Shown here: positions 1 through 7,651 of the stretch, in pieces
How positions within the stretch are numbered: position 1 is the stretch's first letter
Layout of the letters: each line of letters starts with the position of its first letter
NCBI GenBank assembly: GCA_009840635.1
Contig: VXNL01000105.1
Location: forward strand, 1-64,000
DNA length: 64,000 bases
From: Acidobacteriota bacterium
GTDB lineage: Bacteria > Acidobacteriota > Vicinamibacteria > Marinacidobacterales > Marinacidobacteraceae
Reading direction: 5' to 3'
The notes under the pieces: model-generated
Databases searched by the model: none
Seen by the model: only the letters and a program-made list of their open reading frames with translations
What the model was told of the DNA's origin: nothing
Position numbers and translations under genes: made by a program

Positions 1-134
1 ACGGCTTGGAACGCCGGTCTCCAGACCGGCACCGCGGCGCTCCGCGCCGCGCACGGCGTAACCCCCATCCCGCCTGACGACGCGTACGGCTTGGAACGCC
101 GGCTTCAGCCGGCACAGCCCGCCGCAGGCGGGCG
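1..134. repeat. Cluster of GC-rich palindromic repeats
   Basis: Two copies of a module beginning ACGGCTTGGAACGCCGG lie at 1-17 and 86-102, each followed by a hairpin. The first stem is GCCGGTCT/AGACCGGC (14-31), the second GCCGGCT/AGCCGGC (99-114). A third hairpin, GCGGCGC/GCGCCGC, is at 33-50, and GCCCGCC/GGCGGGC at 117-134. Positions 88-115 are the exact reverse complement of a 28-base element found twice near 5.4-5.5 kb. No gene is seen in 1-167. Confidence 0.75.
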
Positions 135-167
135 GCGGGAGGGACTCACCCGCCGGTGCGGCCCCGA

Positions 168-875
168 TCAGGTCCCGGAAGCCCGCAGGAACCGGAACCC
201 CAACCACCCCATGAACAGATCCCACAGGACGTGGCACACCACCCCCGGCCAGACGGAACCGGTCTCGACCACCACGAATCCCCACGCCAGGGCGCCCGCC
301 GCGGCGCCGACGACGCCGCGCCATCCCTGGGCGGCGTGCGCGGCCCCGAAGAAGAGCGCCGGTAGTCCGACCGCAAGCGCGGCTCCCTCCCATCCGGGGC
401 CGAACCACGCGCGGAGAACGGCGATCATGAAGCCCCGGTAGACGATCTCCTCGCAAATCCCGGCGCTCAGAGCCAGGACTGTGTAGCTCCGGAACTCGGC
501 TCCCGAGACCGGAATGTAGGGGTTCTGGGTCCGCCATCGCTCCCGGGTGCCGGAGATCCGTGACGGGGCCGTCTGCCTTGCCGTGTCCGCGGCCAGCCAG
601 ACGATGAGGGCGAGCGCGGCGCCGGCTGCCGGCCAGGTCCAGCGGGGCGCCGCCAGGCCCAGCGAGGCCCAATCGCGCCCGGCGAGAACCCACCAGACCA
701 GGGTTCCCACGGCGAGCACCCACAGCATCACGCTTCCGCGCCGATAGACGGTGCGCTTCTCGGCCGCCGTCAACTCCGCGGGCGGCGCCTCCCGGGCCTC
801 GCGGACGGCGAGGGCGCCCGACCAGGCCGACGCCCCCGAAATCAGGATCAGGACGCCCAGCCAGACGGCGTCCAC
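168..875 (-). CDS. CPBP family intramembrane protease (CAAX protease-like)
   Basis: A 235-residue membrane protein with the signature of the CPBP/Abi family of intramembrane metallo-proteases. Visible motifs are EEIVYR at residues 142-147 (the EExxxR motif), FGAAH at 176-180 and HVLWD at 215-219. These supply the glutamates and histidines that form the active site in this family. About six hydrophobic segments surround them. The substrate cannot be told from sequence; relatives process prenylated proteins or bacteriocins, or act in stress signalling. It is divergent from the AbiE-like pair, with 117 bases between the two 5' ends. The start is the ATG at 875; no better start is seen. Confidence 0.85.
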   Translation of the reverse strand: MDAVWLGVLILISGASAWSGALAVREAREAPPAELTAAEKRTVYRRGSVMLWVLAVGTLVWWVLAGRDWASLGLAAPRWTWPAAGAALALIVWLAADTARQTAPSRISGTRERWRTQNPYIPVSGAEFRSYTVLALSAGICEEIVYRGFMIAVLRAWFGPGWEGAALAVGLPALFFGAAHAAQGWRGVVGAAAGALAWGFVVVETGSVWPGVVCHVLWDLFMGWLGFRFLRASGT

Positions 876-957
876 CAGTCCCGGTTCGATGCGCTCCAGC
901 TTGCTGCGCTCCTCGTTGCGGCGCGGAGTATAGGGTTCACGGATGAGGCATTGTCGT

Positions 958-993
958 CTGCATAAAGTATCGAATATTGATATATTGTGCAGA
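958..993 (+). promoter_or_regulatory. Putative leaderless promoter and operator of the AbiE-like pair
   Basis: An AT-rich island in a GC-rich region. TATATT at 981-986 fits a -10 element, with CTGCAT (weak -35) 17 bases upstream. The first ATG of the downstream gene is at 993, seven bases after the -10, so transcription would start at or next to the start codon. An inverted repeat, AATAT (973-977) and ATATT (982-986), overlaps the -10 and could be an operator for the HTH-containing antitoxin. This is an inference from sequence alone. Confidence 0.5.
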
Positions 994-1799
994 TGAAATC
1001 GGGAGTGCGGTCACGCCGAGCCGGCAGCGTGATTGCCGATCTTGCGGCCAAGGGTCGATATCACTTCACGGCGGCGGAGATCCGCCGGTTGCTCGGCGTT
1101 TCGCCAGCGGCGGCCAGACTCGCTCTCAGCCGGCTGGCGAACAAAGGACTGATCGCGAGTCCCGCGCGTGGTTTCTACGTGGTTGTGCCCCCCGAGTACC
1201 GGCGCCTCGGCTGCCTTCCGGCCGAGCAGTTCGTTCCGGCGCTCATGGCGCATCTCGACCGCCCCTACTACGCCGCGCTCCTGTCCGCAGCGCAGTTCCA
1301 CGGCGCCGCGCACCACCGTCCGCAAACCTTCCAGGTAGCGCTGGCCGGGTATCGCCGGCCAATTTCGTGCGGAAGGGTCGCCGTTTCCTTCATCACCCGC
1401 GCGCGCCTCGCCGAGGTTCCCACTCAGTCCTTCAATACACCGCGTGGGGCGATCCGCGCATCGAGCCTCGAGGCCACCGCGGTTGATCTGGTCGGCTACG
1501 AAAAACGCGTCGGCGGACTGTCGCAGGCGGCGACAGTCATCGCGGAACTCGCCGAGGACATCCACCCGGATCGGCTCGCCACGGCGGTGCGGACGGCCCC
1601 GGTTTCCTGGGCGCAGCGCCTCGGTTACCTGCTCGACCTCGTTGGCGCAGCCGACAAGACGTCGTCTCTCCAGCGCGACGTGCGCCAACGCGCCCACGAC
1701 CCCGTGCCGCTCGTGCCGGGCGTCCGCGACGAGGGTCGAGCACCGCGTGACCAGCGGTGGCGACTACGCATCAACGCCGAAGTCGAGGTGGAGACGTGA
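993..1799 (+). CDS. AbiEi-type antitoxin / transcriptional regulator
   Basis: 268 residues with an N-terminal winged-helix region (about residues 10-60), followed by the conserved body of type IV AbiEi antitoxins. In characterised AbiE systems the antitoxin represses its own operon and neutralises the AbiEii nucleotidyltransferase. Start choice: ATG 993 is preferred over an in-frame GTG two codons upstream because a -10-like hexamer lies just before it. No Shine-Dalgarno is visible, consistent with a leaderless message. The stop TGA overlaps the GTG start of the toxin gene (GTGA), so the two are translationally coupled. Confidence 0.82.
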   Translation: MKSGVRSRRAGSVIADLAAKGRYHFTAAEIRRLLGVSPAAARLALSRLANKGLIASPARGFYVVVPPEYRRLGCLPAEQFVPALMAHLDRPYYAALLSAAQFHGAAHHRPQTFQVALAGYRRPISCGRVAVSFITRARLAEVPTQSFNTPRGAIRASSLEATAVDLVGYEKRVGGLSQAATVIAELAEDIHPDRLATAVRTAPVSWAQRLGYLLDLVGAADKTSSLQRDVRQRAHDPVPLVPGVRDEGRAPRDQRWRLRINAEVEVET

Positions 1800-2611
1800 T
1801 CCCACGCGACTACATCACCGAGTGGCGAGCCCGGGCACCCTGGGTCCAGGACGCTCAGGTCGAGCAGGACCTGGTCGTCGCGCGGGCACTGGTCGCGCTC
1901 TTCTCCCAAGCGGCGGTGGCGAACGAGTTGGCGTTCCGCGGCGGGACTGCGCTCTACAAGCTCTATCTGACGCCGCCCGCGCGGTACTCGGAGGACATTG
2001 ATCTGGTGCAGACCACTCCCGGACCGATCGGCGAGGTCATGGACGGCGTGCGGGAGGCTCTGGATCCCTGGCTCGGCAAACCGAAGTGGAAGCAGACCGA
2101 AGCTCGCGTCACCTTCATCTATCGCTTCGCATCCGAGGATGCGCCGCCCTTGCGGCTACGCCTGAAGGTCGAGATCAGCTCGCGCGAGCACTACTCCGTG
2201 TTCGGGCTCGTGAGAATCCCGTTCACCGTAACGTCGCGCTGGTTCAGTGGAACCGCCGACATCGTGAGCTACGAACTTGATGAGCTCCTGGCCACCAAGC
2301 TGCGGGCGCTCTACCAGCGCAGGAAGGGCCGGGACCTGTTCGACCTCGCCACCGCGCTCGACCGAGGCGCCGTCAACCCCGCCCGCGTGCGGGAGGCGTT
2401 CGCGGAACATATGGCACGCACCGATGGTCCCGTAAGGCGCGCGATCTTCGAACGAAACCTTGCGGCCAAGGTTCGCGACCCGCAGTTCGCCGCCGACATC
2501 GGTCCCCTGCTCGCGCACGGCTACTCGTGGGATTTGGAAGCGGCGGCGCAGGAAGTCAGGACCCGGCTCATCTCTCACCTGCCGGACGCTCCCGGGAGGC
2601 GCCAGGACTAA
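1796..2611 (+). CDS. AbiEii/AbiGii-type nucleotidyltransferase toxin
   Basis: 271 residues. Residues about 42-65 contain FRGGTALYKLYL followed by SEDIDLV. These are the GG...K and S-DxD signatures of AbiEii/MenA-like nucleotidyltransferases, where the aspartates bind metal. Later K-RALYQRRKGRDLFDL matches the family's conserved lysine/RDLxD segment. Related toxins transfer nucleotides onto tRNA acceptor ends or block growth by an unresolved mechanism. The start is taken as GTG 1796, overlapping the antitoxin stop; an ATG at 1757 would overlap the antitoxin by 43 bases. The pair may act in phage defence or plasmid or island maintenance; this is known for the family, not shown here. Confidence 0.85.
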   Translation: MIPRDYITEWRARAPWVQDAQVEQDLVVARALVALFSQAAVANELAFRGGTALYKLYLTPPARYSEDIDLVQTTPGPIGEVMDGVREALDPWLGKPKWKQTEARVTFIYRFASEDAPPLRLRLKVEISSREHYSVFGLVRIPFTVTSRWFSGTADIVSYELDELLATKLRALYQRRKGRDLFDLATALDRGAVNPARVREAFAEHMARTDGPVRRAIFERNLAAKVRDPQFAADIGPLLAHGYSWDLEAAAQEVRTRLISHLPDAPGRRQD

Positions 2612-2642
2612 CGGGAACGCCCCGCAGGCCCGGCGTCGACTC

Positions 2643-4697
2643 CTACTGCGGCTCGCCCAGGTTCACCGGCTCCGGGTCCACCAGCTTCACTGCCCAGAGG
2701 CCCGAGTGGTGGTCGGCGACGAAGATGTGGCCCTTGTAGGGCTGGGGGCCCCAGACCATCGGCGCGTTGGGGATGAAGCTCTCGGGGTCCTGCGGCCAGA
2801 AGACCGCGATCTCCCGTCCCTGGCGGTAGAGGTCGCCGCGCAGCTCGCCCGAGATGTCCACGACCCGCAGGCCCCCGTTGTAGTAGCCGATGTAGAGGAT
2901 GTCGTCCTCAACCCAGAGGTTGTGGGTCCCGGCTTCGGGCACCTGGTAGCGCGCCACCTCGCGGGCGTCTTCCCACTCGTCCCACTCGTAGATGTGGATC
3001 CAGCCGGCGGCCCGGTCGGGAGTGTCCGGCTCGCCGATCGTCTGGTAGGGGAACGCCTCGTCGCCCCCGATCATCAGGAACTTGCCGGTGGACTGGCTGC
3101 GGTAGGGGTAGGCGGCGTGGTTCCAGCCGCTCGGGTAGCGGGTTCGCCCCAGTTCGACCGGGTTGTTCGGCGCTCCGCCCATGCCGCCGCCGCCCACGTC
3201 CACGGCCACGATCCCGTCGTCCCAGTTGGACGAGTAGGCGATCCCGTCCACCACCCACACGTCGTGGATCGAATGTCCCGGTGTGTCCAGCTCGAAACGC
3301 CCCACCCGGTAGGGGTTCGTCGGGTCCTCGGCGTTCAGGATGTCGTAGCGGCGTCCTGCCGAGAGCGCGTAGATGTGGTCCTCCGCGATGAAGACGTTGT
3401 GGACGCCGCCGGTGAGCTGATCGTCGTAGCGGGCGATCACCTGCACCCCGCTTTGTGGATCGCTCACGTCGAGTATCACGAGGCCGTTCCGCCGGTTCGA
3501 AGCGCCCTCGCGGCTGATCACGCAGAACTGCGCGTCCTCCGAGACCTTCACGTCGTTCACCGTCCGGGCGTCCACCCGCACGGTATCGATGAGCGACATG
3601 GCGGAAGGATCGGTGACGTCCCAGAAGTAGGCGTGGCCGTCGGCGCCCCAGGTGCCGGTGACCGCGTAGTCCCGGCCGTCGACGCCCTCCCAGACCCAGA
3701 GGTCCGAGGTGTAGCGGTCGCGGACCGGGCCCTGCCCCACGATCTCGACGTCCTTTCGCACCTTCCGTGACGTCACCGCCACGGTGGCGCTCGCCGACGT
3801 CGTGAACCCGTCGGCGATCACCGTGTGGGTCCCCGAACGCTCGGCCACGAAGGCGCCGTCGGCGTCCACCTGCCCGATGGCGCCCGGCGCCACGATCCCG
3901 TCCGCCGGGACCCCGAGAGTCGCGAACTGGACCGGGTAGTCGGGGACCTCGTTCCCGGAGGCGTCGGTCACCTTCGCCTCGAAGAACACCACGTCGCCGG
4001 TACGGATCGCCTCCTCGGGCGCCCCGGTCAGCGTGATGGAGGCCACCGGATTGGCGAGCACCTCGATCAGGGTGTCGCTGGACGCCTCCTCGGCGGAGAC
4101 GGTGAGGGTCGTCCGTCCCGCTCCGGTCAGGGCAAGCGTCCCGAGAGCGTCCACGCTCGCCACCGACGAATCGGCGCTGCTCCAGGTCACCTCCACATCG
4201 CTCCGGACCGCGCCCGAGATGTCGGTGACCGTCGAGCGCAGCCCGATCTCGGTGCCCGCGTAGAGGTGTCCCGGCAGGTTGGCCACCTCCACGGTCGCCA
4301 CCGGCGGGTTGGGGATCGTCACCGGGATCTCGACCATCACCGCGGGCTCGGCCCGCCGGTCGGTGTCGTCGGGATCCTTCGGGACCATGGCGATCAGCGT
4401 GTGCTCGCCGGGCCGGAAGGCCTCCACGATGCCGGCGGGGTTGACGCCCACCGAGCGGCGGCGGCGCGAGAAGAAGACCACCGTGCGGTCCATGGCGTTG
4501 CCGTCCCCGTCGCGGACCTCGGCCTCCAGGGTCGCCGTCGATCCAACCTCGAGCGTCAGTTCGCTCGGGGTGATGACGAGTTCGGCGGGCTCGGGGCCGG
4601 TGGCCTCCTCGGCTTCCTCCTGCGCGAACGCCGGGAGGGCGAGGAGGAGTACAGCGACGGCCAGGATCAGGGAGCGGGAGCGAGAGGTTCGGGTCAT
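2643..4697 (-). CDS. Secreted Ig-like / LVIVD-repeat beta-propeller protein, paralogue 1
   Basis: 684 residues, about 75% identical by eye to three neighbours. Signal peptide at residues 1-24 (RSLILAVAVLLLALPAFAQ). Three Ig-like (bacterial Big-type) beta domains span roughly 35-150, 150-235 and 235-325, with motifs such as ITPSELTLEVGSTATLEAEV. A C-terminal propeller (about 330-684) is built of LVIVD-type blades, for example NGLVILDVSD and GLRVVDISGELRGD. Expected to act in the periplasm or outside the cell; the ligand is unknown. The start is the ATG that begins the signal peptide, although the frame is open about 300 bases further upstream. It is separated from the other three copies by a small plus-strand gene and repeats, so it has its own promoter region (4698-4871). 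Confidence 0.85.
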   Translation of the reverse strand: MTRTSRSRSLILAVAVLLLALPAFAQEEAEEATGPEPAELVITPSELTLEVGSTATLEAEVRDGDGNAMDRTVVFFSRRRRSVGVNPAGIVEAFRPGEHTLIAMVPKDPDDTDRRAEPAVMVEIPVTIPNPPVATVEVANLPGHLYAGTEIGLRSTVTDISGAVRSDVEVTWSSADSSVASVDALGTLALTGAGRTTLTVSAEEASSDTLIEVLANPVASITLTGAPEEAIRTGDVVFFEAKVTDASGNEVPDYPVQFATLGVPADGIVAPGAIGQVDADGAFVAERSGTHTVIADGFTTSASATVAVTSRKVRKDVEIVGQGPVRDRYTSDLWVWEGVDGRDYAVTGTWGADGHAYFWDVTDPSAMSLIDTVRVDARTVNDVKVSEDAQFCVISREGASNRRNGLVILDVSDPQSGVQVIARYDDQLTGGVHNVFIAEDHIYALSAGRRYDILNAEDPTNPYRVGRFELDTPGHSIHDVWVVDGIAYSSNWDDGIVAVDVGGGGMGGAPNNPVELGRTRYPSGWNHAAYPYRSQSTGKFLMIGGDEAFPYQTIGEPDTPDRAAGWIHIYEWDEWEDAREVARYQVPEAGTHNLWVEDDILYIGYYNGGLRVVDISGELRGDLYRQGREIAVFWPQDPESFIPNAPMVWGPQPYKGHIFVADHHSGLWAVKLVDPEPVNLGEPQ

Positions 4698-4871
4698 GGA
4701 GCGCGGTCCCTCCGTGCCGGGGAATATACGCCCGCCCGCCACTACTGCACGTTCGCTTCGACTTTTCCACATTCCTGGCCGAAGTGGGTCAAAACGGGCC
4801 GGGATTACGTCTATGTCCTCAGGGGAGGCGCTCCTGCTCAACGGACAGCCCTTCCCCAAAAGGAGTTCCCG

Positions 4872-5255
4872 ATGCCACCAGGCGCGCCGCAACCATCCCC
4901 AGGTGAACAGGAGACGTCTCCGCGAACGGGGGGAACCCCGCCACCGGGCAGGGACGATGCGAGACGGAAACCAGAGCCAAACGGCGCTTTGTTCCACACC
5001 CTGGTGAAGGCCGGATTCGAGCCTCAGGTGGCCTATACTGCGGAAAGGCGGATTCAGACCATGACCTCGGAGATCGCTGGCGACCGCGTGGAGTCGGTGC
5101 TCGCCGAAATCCGACAGATTCGCGAGCAGATGCAGGAGAACATGGTCACGAAGGCGGATCTGTCTGCCACCGAAACCCGGATTGTCAAGTGGATGTTCGG
5201 GGCGCTGATGGCTCAGGGGGCGTTCATCATCGCCGTCATCAAGCTGCTGGGCTGA
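4872..5255 (+). CDS. Small coiled-coil protein with C-terminal membrane anchor
   Basis: 127 residues. The first 40 are proline- and charge-rich. The middle (about 55-100) is a predicted coiled coil with heptad-like RVESVLAEIRQIREQMQEN. A hydrophobic C-terminal segment (about 107-125, GALMAQGAFIIAVIKLL) would anchor it. The layout resembles DUF1640/CCDC90-type proteins, including a KADL-TETRI-like stretch before the membrane segment. A good ribosome site (AGGAG, six bases before ATG) fixes the start. It is the only plus-strand gene within the paralogue array, and a hairpin with a T-run follows it. Function unknown. Confidence 0.7.
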   Translation: MPPGAPQPSPGEQETSPRTGGTPPPGRDDARRKPEPNGALFHTLVKAGFEPQVAYTAERRIQTMTSEIAGDRVESVLAEIRQIREQMQENMVTKADLSATETRIVKWMFGALMAQGAFIIAVIKLLG

Positions 5256-5297
5256 TCGCTGTGGCGGTCAGTCCGACGCGCCAAAAGGAAGTCTGAG

Positions 5298-5332
5298 GCG
5301 CCGCCGCTGCGAACGGCGGGGCGCGAGTTTTT
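5298..5332 (+). terminator. Putative intrinsic terminator
   Basis: GCGCCGCCG (5298-5306) can pair with CGGC and GGCGC (5314-5324) around a seven-base loop, with a two-base bulge. It is followed by TTTTT at 5328-5332. It lies 43 bases past the stop of the small coiled-coil gene and would end that transcript before the repeat cluster. Confidence 0.45.
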
Positions 5333-5517
5333 CGCCTCACTGCGTTCGGCGATGCCGGCCGGAGGCCGGCGCTCCGACGCTCCTTCCTCCCGAAGAGCGG
5401 CGGGCGGTGCCGGCTGAAGCCGGCGTTCCAAGCCCATGTGCCGCCAAGCGGAACAGTTATCCGCCATTCCGCTGCGCTGCGCGCAGCGGGTGCCGGCTGA
5501 AGCCGGCGTTCCAAGCC
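5323..5517. repeat. Repeat cluster between array genes
   Basis: This is the only content of the 307-base gap 5256-5562 besides the terminator. The 27-base element at 5351-5377 (hairpin CCGGC/GCCGG, ending GCTCCGA) recurs exactly at 32300-32326 and 50982-51008. A 28-base element starting GTGCCGGCTGAAGCCGGC and ending TTCCAAGCC occurs at 5407-5434 and 5490-5517, and inverted at 88-115. The region upstream of 5351 (TCGCC...GGCGA) forms the variable hairpin of the composite repeat. Confidence 0.8.
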
Positions 5518-5562
5518 GGAAGCGCCACCCGGTGGGCGGCGCTACGCGGCGTGGCCCCGCCC

Positions 5563-7617
5563 CTACTCCGGCTCGCCCATGTTGATGGGCTCCGGGTCCA
5601 CGAGCTTGACGGCCCAGAGGCCCGAGTTCATGTCGCTGAGGAAGATGTTGCCCTTGTAGGGCTGCGGTCCCCAGACCATCGGGGCGTTCGGAATCCGGCT
5701 CTCGGGGTCGAACGGGCGGAACATGGCGATCTCGCGGCCCTGCCGGTAGAGGTCGCCCCGCAGCTCGCCGGAGATGTCCACCACCCGAAGGCCGCCGTTG
5801 TAGTAGGCGATGTAGAGGATGTCGTCCTCCACCCACAGGTTGTGGGTTCCCGCTTCCGGCACCTGGTAGCGGGCCACCTCGCGGGCGTCGTCCCACTCGT
5901 CCCACTCGTAGATGTGGATCCAGCCGGCCGCCCGGCCCGGGGTGCGCTCGGCGCGCATGGTCTGGTAAGGGAACGCCTCGTCGCCGCCGATCATCAGGAA
6001 CTTGCCGGTGGACTGGCTGCGGTAGGGATAGGCCGCGTGGTTCCAGCCGCTCGGGTAGCGGGTCCTCCCCAGCTCGACGGGGTTGTTCGGGGCGCCGCCC
6101 ATGCCGCCGCCGCCGACGTCCACCGCCACCACGCCGTCAGACCAGTTCGATGAGTACGCGATGCCCTCGTGGACCCAGACGTCGTGGATGGAATGGCCCG
6201 GGGTGTCCAGCTCGAAGCGTCCCACCCGGTAGGGGTTCGTGGGATCCTCGGCGTTCAGGATGTCGTAGCGCCGCCCCGCGGACAGCGCGTAGACATGGTC
6301 CTCCGCGATGAAGACATTGTGGACGCCGCCGGTGAGCTGGTCGTCGTAACGGGCGATCACGGAGACGCCGTTCAGCGGATCGCTGACGTCGAGGATCACG
6401 AGCCCGTTCTTCCGGTTGGACGCCCCTTCGCGGCTGATCACGCAGAACATCCCGTCCTCCGAGACCTTCACGTCGTTCACCGTCCGGGCGTCCACGCGCA
6501 CGGTGTCGATCAGGGCGATCGCCGAGGGGTCGGTGACGTCCCAGAAGTAGGCGTGGCCGTCGGCGCTGTGGGTCCCGGTCACCGCGTAGTCGCGGCCGTC
6601 AACGCCCTCCCAGACCCACAGGTCCGAGGTGCGCCGGTCGCGCACGGGGCCCTGCCCGACCACTTCCACGTCCTTCCGGACGTTCCTCGGCACCACCGCC
6701 ACCGTGGCGCTGGCTGACGTCGTGAAGCCGTCGGCGATCACCGTGTGGGTGCCGGTGCGCTCCGCCACGAAAGCGCCCTCCTCGTCCACCTGGCCGATCG
6801 CGCCGGGCGCCACGATGCCGTCGGTGGGGACCCCGAAGGTCGCGAACTGCACCGGGTAGTCGGGCACCTCGTTTCCGGAAGCGTCCATCGCCGTCGCGGT
6901 GAAGAACACCACGTCGCCGGTCCGCACCGCGTCATCCGGCGTGCCGCTCAAGGTGATCGAAGCCACCTCGTTGGCGAGCACCTCGATGGCGGTGTCGCTC
7001 GACGCCTCCTCGGCGGAGACCGTGACGGTCGTCGCGCCGGCGCCCATCAGGGTGAGCACCCCGAGGGCGTCCACGCTCGCCACCGACGGATCGGAACTGC
7101 TCCAGCCCACTTCCACGTCGTTCCGGACGGCGCCCGAGATGTCGGTGACGAGGGAGCGGAGGCCGATCTCGGTCCCCGCGTAGAGGTGGCCCGGGAGGTT
7201 CACGAGCTCGACGGTGGCCACCGGGGGATTGGGAATGGTCACCGGGATCTCCACCATCACCGCGGGCTCGGCGCGCCGGGAGGTGTCCTCGGGATCCTTC
7301 GGCACCATGGCGATCAGGGTGTGCTCGCCGGGCCGGTAGGCCTCGACGATGCCCGCCGGGTTCACGCCCACCGAGCGCCGGCGGCGCGAAAAGAACACCA
7401 CCGTGCGGTCCATCGGGTTGCCTTCGGCGTCCCGGACCTCGGACTGGAGCGTCAGCGAGTCGCCGACCTCCAGTTCCACCTCGGACGGGGTGATGATGAG
7501 TTCGGCGGGCTCGGGGCCGGTCTCGGCCTCCTCTTCCTGGGCGAACGCCGGGAAGGCAAGGAGGAGAAGAGCGGCAGCCGCGGCGAGAGCGGTGTGGAGG
7601 TGCAGTTTTCGGTTCAT
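5563..7617 (-). CDS. Secreted Ig-like / LVIVD-repeat beta-propeller protein, paralogue 2
   Basis: 684 residues with the same architecture as its neighbours: signal peptide (residues 1-25), three Ig-like domains, then an LVIVD propeller containing HSIHDVWVHEGIAYSSNW and NGGLRVVDISGELRGDLY. It differs mostly in the Ig domains and in a short loop before the AAGWIHIYEWDEW motif (here TMRAERTPG). The start is the ATG at 7617, which opens a canonical signal peptide. It lies 34 bases downstream of paralogue 3 and probably ends a four-gene operon. The role is unknown; the domain mix suggests extracellular or periplasmic binding. Confidence 0.85.
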   Translation of the reverse strand: MNRKLHLHTALAAAAALLLLAFPAFAQEEEAETGPEPAELIITPSEVELEVGDSLTLQSEVRDAEGNPMDRTVVFFSRRRRSVGVNPAGIVEAYRPGEHTLIAMVPKDPEDTSRRAEPAVMVEIPVTIPNPPVATVELVNLPGHLYAGTEIGLRSLVTDISGAVRNDVEVGWSSSDPSVASVDALGVLTLMGAGATTVTVSAEEASSDTAIEVLANEVASITLSGTPDDAVRTGDVVFFTATAMDASGNEVPDYPVQFATFGVPTDGIVAPGAIGQVDEEGAFVAERTGTHTVIADGFTTSASATVAVVPRNVRKDVEVVGQGPVRDRRTSDLWVWEGVDGRDYAVTGTHSADGHAYFWDVTDPSAIALIDTVRVDARTVNDVKVSEDGMFCVISREGASNRKNGLVILDVSDPLNGVSVIARYDDQLTGGVHNVFIAEDHVYALSAGRRYDILNAEDPTNPYRVGRFELDTPGHSIHDVWVHEGIAYSSNWSDGVVAVDVGGGGMGGAPNNPVELGRTRYPSGWNHAAYPYRSQSTGKFLMIGGDEAFPYQTMRAERTPGRAAGWIHIYEWDEWDDAREVARYQVPEAGTHNLWVEDDILYIAYYNGGLRVVDISGELRGDLYRQGREIAMFRPFDPESRIPNAPMVWGPQPYKGNIFLSDMNSGLWAVKLVDPEPINMGEPE

Positions 7618-7651
7618 GGTTCGTGGCCTGTGCGGAGAGTAGGTGGCGCTG

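Noticed and set aside
1757-1795. AbiEii start at ATG 1757
   Set aside because: It would overlap the antitoxin by 43 bases; GTG 1796 overlaps its stop exactly and gives the usual family N terminus.
4698-4997. Upstream extension of paralogue 1 to 4997
   Set aside because: It would bury the signal peptide about 100 residues into the protein and overlap the small plus-strand gene.
5407-5517. Possible CRISPR-like direct repeats
   Set aside because: Only two copies about 83 bases apart, palindromic, with related copies scattered in both orientations; no cas genes.
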